DNA from: Paenibacillus contaminans | GTDB taxonomy: Bacteria; Bacillota; Bacilli; Paenibacillales; NBRC-103111 | Assembly: GCF_003285015.1 (NCBI RefSeq) | Contig: NZ_QMFB01000005.1 | Coordinates: 186,001 to 250,000 of the forward strand | Direction: 5' to 3' | Length of the DNA stretch: 64,000 nt | Part shown: one piece after another, positions 53,269-61,500 of the stretch | Position numbering within the stretch: position 1 is the stretch's first letter | Layout: each line of letters starts with the position of its first letter | Notes under the pieces: generated by a model | The model's input: the letters and a program-made list of their open reading frames with translations, nothing else | Told to the model about the DNA's origin: nothing | Database searches by the model: none | Made by a program: the position numbers and the translations under genes

Positions 53269-53403
53269 AAAAGCAGTGACCTCCTTTTTATATAACAGTG
53301 CTTATATTTGATTTGACCAAGGATACGCTAACCGCACTGCTGTCATTTTACAGCCTCTGTCCTCCTTTCGCGAGCGAAACGATCACCTTGGTCAACACTG
53401 TTT

Positions 53404-54285
53404 TCAACCCTTAACCGAGCCGAGATAAATCCCCTTGGTGAAATAAGACTGGATGAACGGATAGATGCACAGCATCGGAATCATCGTGATGACAATAACC
53501 GCCATTTTGATCGTGACTGCGGGCGGTACGACGAATTGATCCGTGAACATCGCGGAATCGCCGATCCCCCCTTGCGAAAGGATGACGATTTGCCTTAGCA
53601 GCACTTGTACCGGCCATTTGCTGGAATCGTTGATATATAAAATGGCTGAGAAGTAACTGTTCCAATGCGCAACCGCATAAAAAAGCGTTAACGTAGCAAT
53701 AGCGGGCTTTGAGAGCGGAACCACGATTTTATAAAAAATTTGAAAGTCATTGCAGCCGTCGATTTTGGCCGACTCCTCCAGACCATCGGGAAGCTGCTGA
53801 AAAAAGTTTTTCAGAATGATTAAATAAAATGCGCTGATCGCGCCCGGAATCAGTAAGGACCAGTACGAATCGATCAGTCCGAGCGACTTCACGACGAGAA
53901 ACGTCGGGATCATGCCGCCGCTAAAAATCATGGTAAACGTAGCCAAAAACATGATCGGCCGTCTGCCGGGCAAGTCCCGTCTCGCCAGCGGATAAGCCAT
54001 GATGCCGGTCATGAACAGATTGATCGCCGTGCCGGCAACCGTAATCCAAGCGGACACCCACAGGCTTTTCATCACCGTATCGGTCGAAAATATATAACGG
54101 TACGCCGTCCAGTCGAAACGGTCCGGAAACAAAATAAATGTCTTTCGCAGCACCTCTTCGGGAGAGGCGAGCGATCCGGCAATAATATAGAGGAACGGCA
54201 CCAGTGTCACCAGCGACACCAGAAGCAGCATTCCTATATTGACTGCATCGAACAAGCGGTTTCCCAGCGATTTGTCATGCGTCAA
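53404..54285 (-). CDS. carbohydrate ABC transporter permease, LplC type
   Basis: About 293 residues from TTG at 54285, which is six bases after GGAGGGG; a GTG at 54300 overlaps that site. Helix 1 (IGMLLLVSLVTLVPFLYIIAGSLA), LARRDLPGRRPIMF, SGGMIPTFLV, EAA-like loop EESAKIDGCNDFQIFYKIVVPLSKP, C-terminus SYFTKGIYLGSVKG. Paralogous to 22086-22976. Confidence 0.92.
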   Translation of the reverse strand: MTHDKSLGNRLFDAVNIGMLLLVSLVTLVPFLYIIAGSLASPEEVLRKTFILFPDRFDWTAYRYIFSTDTVMKSLWVSAWITVAGTAINLFMTGIMAYPLARRDLPGRRPIMFLATFTMIFSGGMIPTFLVVKSLGLIDSYWSLLIPGAISAFYLIILKNFFQQLPDGLEESAKIDGCNDFQIFYKIVVPLSKPAIATLTLFYAVAHWNSYFSAILYINDSSKWPVQVLLRQIVILSQGGIGDSAMFTDQFVVPPAVTIKMAVIVITMIPMLCIYPFIQSYFTKGIYLGSVKG

Positions 54286-54315
54286 CGGATTCCCCTCCAC
54301 TCTGGATGCAAACGG

Positions 54316-55212
54316 TCAAAAGATGCCGTCTTCTTCATTTTTCTTGGCCATATAATTCGCGAGGAATACAAGAATGGCGCCAATGACCGACTTGAACAGG
54401 CCAACGGCCGTGCTGTAGCTGTAATCGCCTTGCTGAATCGCGGCTGTATACACATAAGTATCGAATACTTCGCCGACTTCGCGATTTAACGCATTCAGCA
54501 TGAGAAAAATTTGCTCGAACCCCGTATCCATAAAGCTGCCCAACCGGAGAATCAGCAAAATGATGACCGTACTACGAAGGGCCGGCAGCGTGACGTGCCA
54601 CATGCGGCGAAATCTTCCGGCACCGTCGATCGTGGCCGCCTCATATTGCTGCGGGTCTACGCCGCTGATCGCCGCGAGGAAAATAATCGTTCCCCATCCC
54701 GCTTCCTTCCATATGACTTGGGACGTAATCATCGTTCTGAACCAATCCGGACTTTGCAGAAAATCGATCTTCTCCATACCGGCTGCCGTCATCAAACTGG
54801 GAACGATGCCGTCCTGAATGGTAAAAAACGTATAAAACATGCCGACGACGACGACCCAAGAAATAAAGTGCGGAATGTAGACGATCGTCTGCACTGCTTT
54901 TTTGTACACTTCCAGCCGCAATTCGTTCAGCATCAACGCCAGAATGATTGGCAGCGGGAAGAAAAAGACAATGTTATAGACGGCAAGCAAAGCCGTGTTC
55001 CGAAACAGCTTGAAAAATTCCGGGTCGCTGAAAAAACGGTCGAAGTGACGAAAGCCTGCCCATTCGCTTCCCGTTATGCCGAGGAACGGCTGATAATTTT
55101 GAAATGCGACGACAAGTCCCCACATGGGCAAATATTTGAATACTAAAAAGTAAACGATTCCAGGAACAAGCATCGCGTACAGCCATCGATTTCGCGCCAA
55201 TGTTAACAACAT
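54316..55212 (-). CDS. carbohydrate ABC transporter permease, LplB type
   Basis: 298 residues; ATG at 55212 after AAGGAGG. LplB marks: RNRWLYAMLVPGIVYFLVFKYLPMWGLVVAFQNYQPFLGITGSEWAGFRHF, YIPHFISWVVVVGMFYTF, WKEAGWGTIIFLAAISGVDPQQYEAATIDGAGRFRRMWHVTLP, tail NYMAKKNEEDGIF. First gene of an LplB-LplC-LplA-GH-like operon on the minus strand, downstream of the two small AraC regulators. Confidence 0.94.
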   Translation of the reverse strand: MLLTLARNRWLYAMLVPGIVYFLVFKYLPMWGLVVAFQNYQPFLGITGSEWAGFRHFDRFFSDPEFFKLFRNTALLAVYNIVFFFPLPIILALMLNELRLEVYKKAVQTIVYIPHFISWVVVVGMFYTFFTIQDGIVPSLMTAAGMEKIDFLQSPDWFRTMITSQVIWKEAGWGTIIFLAAISGVDPQQYEAATIDGAGRFRRMWHVTLPALRSTVIILLILRLGSFMDTGFEQIFLMLNALNREVGEVFDTYVYTAAIQQGDYSYSTAVGLFKSVIGAILVFLANYMAKKNEEDGIF

Positions 55213-55361
55213 GTTAATCGCCTCCTTTCCGAGTGGATGATAGCTTCATCATAGGGAGCCGCCGTACATTCCGTCTATAATCCGAACCGGACTTATCCTG
55301 AACAAACGCGGACTATGCCGTGAAATCGCGGTGTTTGGCCGGGTATTTGTCGCGGGACAAT

Positions 55362-55391
55362 AAGAAAAACCGTCCGGAAATCACGGACGGT
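55362..55391 (-). terminator. intrinsic terminator upstream of LplBCA operon
   Basis: Minus strand ACCGTCCG, a short loop and CGGACGGT followed by TTTTTCTT. It isolates the LplBCA operon from transcripts of the AraC genes and the short open frame at 55445-55549. Confidence 0.85.
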
Positions 55392-55444
55392 CCTTTGGTG
55401 CATGGCTATACGTTTGCACGTGGGGAGGTAATGGGTAGGGGCTT

Positions 55445-55549
55445 TCAGCTCAAACGAACATAATTGACCGTCTCTTTGTCCTGCAGGTACTTGCTCCGGC
55501 TTTGTAGCTGCGGTTTCTTTTTCTTTTCTGGCTTTCTTTTCTTCGACAC
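55445..55549 (-). pseudogene. short basic open frame, probable remnant of the zinc-ribbon family
   Basis: 34 codons from GTG 55549: a Lys-rich start (SKKRKPEKKKKPQ), then KETVNYVRLS and stop. The DNA around its start (GCGATCTCACCG) and the codon pattern match the region upstream of the zinc-ribbon gene at 39093-39021. Where that gene has the first zinc pair (C-V-G-C), this copy reads R-L-S-stop: TGT became CGT and TGC became TGA. The zinc ribbon itself is gone and a terminator follows 50 bp on. Either a decayed copy or a genuine micro-protein. Confidence 0.5.
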
Positions 55550-55647
55550 CGGTGAGATCGCCGATCATCCTTTCCAACACGGCCTTACTGGTCGTGCAGG
55601 TTACATATTTGAAGAGTTGCGGCTTTTCAATTATGCGGTTCCGAAAA

Positions 55648-56568
55648 CTACCGGTTCACCTGCTTATACGCTTTGGGGGTCATGGACGTCAGCTGCTTGA
55701 ACGTCCGGTTGAAGTGGGTGACATTATCGAAGCCTGTTTTGCTGCAAATATCGATCATTTTGATATCCGTCTTCTTCAAATATTCCTTGGCTTTGGATAC
55801 CCTGAGCTCGTTCAAATATCGGGTGAAGGATTTTTGCGTAACGTTTCGAAACACATTGCAAAAAGCGGTATGGGAAAGCAGCGATACTTTCACGGCGTCT
55901 TCCAAGTATATTTTTTCGGCATAATGCTCCTCCAAATATTTCACGACCCTCAGGACGGACTCCCTGTGCTTATCGACGAGATTGTCGGATCGATGACATT
56001 CAGGAGCCGCCTCTCTGCCTACCATCGCAAGCAATTTAAGCATCAAGGCTTTGGCCATAAGCTCGAAGCCCGGCTTCTTCCCGTTGAACTCGTATAAAAT
56101 ATCGTTTAATATGCTTTCTGCATCGCCTTCCATCTTCCCGGCCAAGCTTAACCGCTGTCTCAGCTTGCTTTCCTGTACCATTGCGGGTTCAATATACATA
56201 AAGTCCACGAACGACTGAATATCCACATCGCCGGCAAAGCTTTGATTGATAAATTCCGGTTTAAACTCCAGCTCAATGACTTCGCAGCTTACATGATCGT
56301 AGTTTTCGACGCTATGCGGCACATAAGGAGGAAGGACGAACAAATCGCCTTTGATCATCTCGTACTCTTTGTCATGGATGCGATGCTTCAACTGACCTCT
56401 GGTAATGTAATAAATTTGAAAATAGTCATGTCTATGCCGCGTGTGCACCAAATCATTTTCTAAAATATATCTCCGGATATAGAACGGATAATCGCCATGA
56501 TCGTTCTCCTCAAGCCTGTACATCAAAATATCCCGATATTCCTCTTTGTCAAGTTGGTCGAAGCGCAT
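55648..56568 (-). CDS. AraC-family regulator with cupin domain (copy 1 of tandem pair)
   Basis: 306 residues from the ATG at 56568 (AGAGGTGG upstream; the open frame extends to 56610). N-terminal cupin-like sugar-sensing domain (about 1-150: RHRHDYFQIYYITRGQLKHRIHDKEYEMIKGDLFVLPPYVPHSV) and C-terminal AraC HTH (about 205-306: IYLEDAVKVSLLSHTAFCNVFRNVTQKSFTRYLNELRVSKAKEYL, MIDICSKTGFDNVTHFNRTFKQLTSMTPKAYKQ). A cytoplasmic AraC type, unlike the three membrane ones. Close paralogue of the next gene, which ends 38 bp upstream; likely co-transcribed. Probably regulates the LplBCA/GH-like operon downstream (inferred). Confidence 0.92.
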   Translation of the reverse strand: MRFDQLDKEEYRDILMYRLEENDHGDYPFYIRRYILENDLVHTRHRHDYFQIYYITRGQLKHRIHDKEYEMIKGDLFVLPPYVPHSVENYDHVSCEVIELEFKPEFINQSFAGDVDIQSFVDFMYIEPAMVQESKLRQRLSLAGKMEGDAESILNDILYEFNGKKPGFELMAKALMLKLLAMVGREAAPECHRSDNLVDKHRESVLRVVKYLEEHYAEKIYLEDAVKVSLLSHTAFCNVFRNVTQKSFTRYLNELRVSKAKEYLKKTDIKMIDICSKTGFDNVTHFNRTFKQLTSMTPKAYKQVNR

Positions 56569-56606
56569 ATAACCACCTCTGACTTGTAATTTATCGAAAA
56601 CTTCAA

Positions 56607-57563
56607 TCACACTATTTTGCTTTTAGGCGTTTTATGTGTATAGGTTTCTTTGAATTGCATGGGCGACATGGTAGTAATTTGCTTGAAAATGCGATTAAAG
56701 TGGGTCACGTTGTTAAATCCGGTCTTGCTGCATATTTCGACGATTTTGAGATCCGTCTTGCATAGAAATTCCTTCGCTCTTGAAACTCTTAATTCGTTCA
56801 AATAACGGGCGAATGACTTTTTCGTCACCTGCTTGAAGGCGGAGCAAAAATAACTGTGGCACATGAAAGAGCGTTTGACGATGTCATGCAAGTATATTTT
56901 CTCCGTGTAGTGCTCTTCTATATATTGGATGATTCTGAGAATCGATTCCTTATGTTTATCCTGATGGCTATATGAATCGGCGGGACCGTAGTCCGAAGCC
57001 GCTTCCCGGCCAAGAATCGCAAGCAGTCTGAGAATCGCGGATTTGATAATAAGCTCGAAGCCTGGCTTCCGCTCCTCGAATTCATGCAAGAAATCGTATA
57101 CGATTTTTTCGACGTCCATTTCGACCGATCCGCTAAGTCTTAAACGTGGCCGCACTTGATGCTCGTTCACCATGAACGGCTCAATATACATGAAATCCAT
57201 GAACAACTCCAAATCGGCATCGTTCGCAAAGCTCTGGTTGATGAATTCGGGCTTGAATTCGATTTCGAGCGCCTCACAACGTTCATTGTCATTGTCGAAA
57301 GAAAAGGTTTTGTGCGGGATGTAGGGAGGGATAACAAACAAATCGCCTTTCGTGAGTCCAAACGTTTTGCCGTTAATGTAATGCTTCAGCCTGCCTTTGG
57401 CGACATAATAGATCTGAAAATAATCATGTCTATGGAGGCTGCCTTCTTCATGATCTACCGTGACCTTTTGAATAAAAAAGGGGTAATCTCCATGGCCGTT
57501 TTCTTCGATTTTATACAGCAGAATATCGCGATATTCCGTTTTCTCAAGCTGGTCGACCCGCAT
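56607..57563 (-). CDS. AraC-family regulator with cupin domain (copy 2 of tandem pair)
   Basis: 318 residues from the ATG at 57563, behind the same AGAGGTGG leader as copy 1. Same layout: cupin (LHRHDYFQIYYVAKGRLKHYINGKTFGLTKGDLFVIPPYIPHKT) and HTH (IYLHDIVKRSFMCHSYFCSAFKQVTKKSFARYLNELRVSRAKEFL, IVEICSKTGFNNVTHFNRIFKQITTMSPMQFKE). The recognition helices (NNVTHFNRIF against DNVTHFNRTF) are nearly the same in the pair, so they may share operators while sensing different ligands. Confidence 0.92.
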   Translation of the reverse strand: MRVDQLEKTEYRDILLYKIEENGHGDYPFFIQKVTVDHEEGSLHRHDYFQIYYVAKGRLKHYINGKTFGLTKGDLFVIPPYIPHKTFSFDNDNERCEALEIEFKPEFINQSFANDADLELFMDFMYIEPFMVNEHQVRPRLRLSGSVEMDVEKIVYDFLHEFEERKPGFELIIKSAILRLLAILGREAASDYGPADSYSHQDKHKESILRIIQYIEEHYTEKIYLHDIVKRSFMCHSYFCSAFKQVTKKSFARYLNELRVSRAKEFLCKTDLKIVEICSKTGFNNVTHFNRIFKQITTMSPMQFKETYTHKTPKSKIV

Positions 57564-57572
57564 GTAAACCAC

Positions 57573-57719
57573 CTCTGACTCATAGTTTAGAAGACTAAAT
57601 GTTGAGCGGCAGTTATTCGATCCTGTTGATCAATGCCGGTTCGAGGGAAAGGCGCCAATAACGTTCGCTATACTGCTATTATGTATAATGGCGCGCCGCT
57701 TTTCAATACAAGGGATAGC
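57573..57719. other. intergenic region upstream of AraC pair
   Basis: No gene seen. Must hold the minus-strand promoter of the tandem AraC genes; I cannot point to a clear -10/-35. Confidence 0.35.
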
Positions 57720-57900
57720 GCTTTCTTGGTGATGCGAAATGCGAGGAGTGCAATGCACTTCACAATGCGAATTGCGCGATGCGAAATGCTCAAGCGAAAA
57801 TGCTCAAGCGAAATCCGCGATGCTAATGCACAATGCGAATTGAGCACAGCAAATGGCACAAGTGAAACGCACAATGCGAATGCACTATGCGACACAATGA
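57720..57900. repeat. degenerate short-repeat tract
   Basis: About 180 bp built from variants of AATGCGAA, GCGAAATGC and CACAATGCGAAT, repeated with irregular spacing and interruptions (GCTCAAGCGAAA occurs twice in succession). An open frame on either strand through it has a skewed composition and is unlikely to be a gene. Confidence 0.7.
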
Positions 57901-57919
57901 GAATAGCACGACGAATCGG

Positions 57920-58109
57920 CCGCAGTCCGATTTCGCCCAATTGGAATCGAGTTCTCATTCCTATCCGCGCCCGCAGTCCGAAAACGCCCGCTTGCAGCGG
58001 TTATTTGGCTCGTCACACCGGTAAATGCATCCTCCAAGAGGGCAAATTCGGACTGCAGCGTGAGGGTAACCCCGATTCCTTGTTCGAATTGGGCAATTTC
58101 GGACTGCAG
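57920..58109. repeat. four 19-bp repeats, two in each orientation
   Basis: (C)CGCAGTCCGA.. followed by CGCCC occurs at 57920-57938 and 57971-57989; the inverse, GGGCAA.TTCGGACTGCAG, at 58040-58058 and 58091-58109. The within-pair spacing is 51 bp both times, so the whole forms a palindrome-like layout about 190 bp long. Confidence 0.7.
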
Positions 58110-58360
58110 TATATATGAATTTCGAAAGTATGCGCTAAACAGGTAAATAGTGACTGGGAGCGGCTTCCACGATACGGGGACTCATTCCACGCGACCGCCT
58201 CAAATTGGATTCGTGTACCTCAAACCGTGCGTTTGCCGTAAGCTTCATTCAGATTCCGCCTCGCGATGAACACCTTTGCTCTTGGCTAATGGTAGGCGCT
58301 TGCCAGCCCCCATTCCGGACTATCAGCTTAGAGATAACACCCATGCTGAGCGTACATAGA
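58110..58360. other. non-coding region
   Basis: About 250 bp with no recognisable gene, promoter or repeat; short open frames lack ribosome binding sites and family features. Confidence 0.4.
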
Positions 58361-58363
58361 AAA

Positions 58364-58390
58364 AGAGCCCGATGTCTTCAATCGGACTCT
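58364..58390 (-). terminator. intrinsic terminator, minus strand
   Basis: Minus strand AGAGTCCGAT, 7-base loop, ATCGGGCTCT followed by TTTTTCT. It lies about 180 bp after the stop of the SLH-DUF4832 gene and probably ends that transcript. A run of 11 C lies between (58444-58454). Confidence 0.8.
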
Positions 58391-58566
58391 ATCTTGTATT
58401 AGGCTTCAGTTCATCTTGGCAAGATTATAGATTGCTTGAGCCGCCCCCCCCCCCGTCATCATTTTCGATTGCTGCGCTTGCATTAAACGATCAGCCCGCC
58501 TCCCGCCAAAACGAGCGGCAGCAGGACGATCTCCATATAAGAGGTGGTACGGCACCGCTCCCTTAC

Positions 58567-61500
58567 TTACTTAGCCGCCTCCAAAACGCGGAGGAGCAGA
58601 ACGACCGCTTCCGCTCTCGTCGCCGTGTCGAGAGGGGCAAAACGGTTGCCTTCGCGGCCCTCCAAGATCCCTTTTTGCGCTGCGGCCATCACGAAAGGCT
58701 TGGCCCAGCTCGGAATCGTTCCGTCATCGGCAAACGGCGTAAGCACGCCGGCATCCGCCTTCCATCCTAGTGCACGCGCGATCATCACGGCCATTTCCGC
58801 ACGGTTGATTACCGCGTCCGGACGGAAGCTTCCGTCCTCGTAGCCGGAAATAATCCCGGCTTCTACCGCATTGGCGATAGCGTCAGCGGCCCATGGGCCG
58901 ATTTGCTCGCGATCGGTGAATGTCAAATCGGAGCTGCCGTCGGGCAGCTGAAGCGCGCGCGCCAGCAGCACGGTAAATTCGGCCCGCGTTACCGTCGCAT
59001 CCGGCTTGAACGTTCCGTCCTCATAGCCGTCAACGATTCCGTCGGATACGGCTTGCCGAATTTGCTGCTCTGCCCAGTGACCTTTCATGTCGGTCAGCGT
59101 CATTGCCGGTACGGAAGGTGCTTCGTCAATCGCGAACACGGCCAGCCTTCCGAATTGCTCCAAGCTGACGGTCGCTTGATTCCCCGTTATGACGCTTTCG
59201 AGCTCCAGCCATGCTTTTTTCGCTTCGTCGTACCGGAAAACAGCGACCCGTTGATTTCGGCCGAGCTGCGAAGCATCGAACTTGACCGTAACCGTCGCCG
59301 GCTTTTGCAAGTTCAGTTCCAAACCGTTCTCCAGCTCGAATACGGCGCTCAGCAGCTTGCGTTGACCGTTAGCCGGCACGGCTTCCTCTTCGGTTTTGCG
59401 AATCGCAATTCGCAGCTCCCGATCGGATGCGCCGGCAGGCACCGAAACGGAAATATCTTCGCCGAGACTGACCGTTCCGGAGCCTCCCGCAGGTATAGCC
59501 AGCGTTCCGGGAGCCGCAGATTTGACGCCGTTGCCGCCATCGCCGCCGCCCGAAGTACCGGTTCCAGAACCGTCGCCGCCGCTCTGACCGCCCCCTCCTT
59601 CGATTGGCGATGGAGATTGGATCGTCACGGTCACGGTTGCAATATTGGAATATTCCTTGCCGTCATAGGCGCGGAACGTAAACGTATCCGTGCCCGTCGC
59701 TCCCGGATTCGGGGTATAGACGAACGTGCCGCTCGCCAGAATGACCGACGTTCCCTTCAGTCCGTTCGTCACAATGCTGTAGGCGAGCGTGTCGCCGTCC
59801 GCATCGCTTGCGCCGACCGCGCCGCTCACGGCCTTATTCGCCTGCGTCGTCACAGCGCCATCCTGCGCGACCGGCGCCTGATTCGAAGGCTCTGCCCCCG
59901 GCTCGATGGTCACGGTAACCGTCGCGACGTTGGAATCGCTTCGGCCGTCATTCGCGCGGAACGTGAACGTATCCGTTCCGGATTGTCCCGCCAGCGGCGT
60001 GTAAGTGAATGCCCCCGTTGCAGCATCGGTGATGGCAGCCGTTCCCTTTTGGCCGTTCGTCACGATGCTGAATGTCAACGAATCGGAATCGCCGTCACTC
60101 GCCAGGAGCATCCCGCTGACCGGCGTATTCGCCGCTGTTTGCAAAGCTTGATCGGCCGCTTCGGGAGCCGTATTTTGCTCCGGCGCAAGCACCGCCAAGT
60201 GCTCGGCTATAACGTTGTATCCTTTATTCTCGTCCCAGACTCCTTCGTTTGCCAAACGTACGGCATACTCAGGGCGATTCCGGATACTCTCGGCGTCATC
60301 CGGCAGCCACAGCGCCAGCTTGTAATCGCCTGGCGGCACATTCGCCGGCACCTGGAATTGCGCCGTTACGTTAGTCGCCTCTCCCGGCGCCCACCATCTC
60401 GGATCCGCATCGGGCAGCGGAAAATTGAAACGTCCTCCTGCGCCGTCCAAGACGATATACACCGGCCGTTCATTAAACATAGCGGCAAATCCAACGTTGC
60501 GTAAATTCAGCTCGACGCTTGCCGTTTGCCCCGGCCTGAAACGCTTCGTCCAACCGGCATTGTCGAGCACCAGCCGGTAGCCTAAACGACGGCTGATTTC
60601 GTCGAACTTCCCCTGGTCCTTCCAACCCTGATAAACGGCGGGATGCCATCCGCTAAATAAATAGCTGGTATGCAGCTTTTCCATTTCGGGTATCGCTTTG
60701 CTGGAATGGGCATAGGAGGAAGGCGCGCAAGTCTCTCCGCCATGCGGCGTATAGCGGGTATCGCCCCATACGTAATCCTTCCACTGCTCGACGGCATCGA
60801 TCGGATACGTTCCGACATCGTTATAACTGGCCACGAAGCAATCGTTATGATGCCCGATACGCGCTCTTACGCTTCCGCTGAACGCTTCCGCGGGCTGCAG
60901 CGGAACGCCCCCGTTCGGGAACAGCTCTTCTTTCTTGGCCGGAGTCCGGCTTTGCACCATCCGGTTGGCTGGCAGGGCGTCCAGGATCGCTTCCATAATC
61001 GGAACGGCATTTGCAGGCTGATCCAGATTATTTTGCGAGGTATGCCATTCCCCCCATGCGCCGACGAATCCGGCCTGCATAACGGCAAGCACATCGGCGT
61101 TATCGGTCAAGACCGGCTTCAATTGTTCAAGGTGGCCCAGTACGACATTCTTAGGCGCGTCGTTGCCGATTGCCGAAAAATCGTAATTGAATCTAAGTAC
61201 GACCTTTATTCCCGCCTGCCGGACTTTATCGAAAGCCGAATTAAGCTGATCGAGAAACGATTGGCTGATCGGTCCGCTTCGGAACGCATCCAGCTGGACA
61301 TTCCAATGATCGATGCTATAGCCGAGCGCTCGAGCTTGATCGGCTTCATACAGCGGATCACCGGGCTGGAAATAATACGTGAAGCCGCGTTCCGGATTCA
61401 GGAAGTCTTCAAAGCTTTCCGTATATTCGCCGTAACCCGGCGCCGGAATGTCCATGATCGACCGAATCGTCACCGTCACCGCGCCGATATTGGAGGCCGC

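Noticed and set aside
57668-57958. Open frames on both strands through the AATGCGAA tract
   Set aside because: Composition follows the repeat, no ribosome binding site, no domain features.
58444-58454. Run of 11 C as a phase-variation tract
   Set aside because: It lies in non-coding DNA downstream of a gene, not in a promoter or reading frame.
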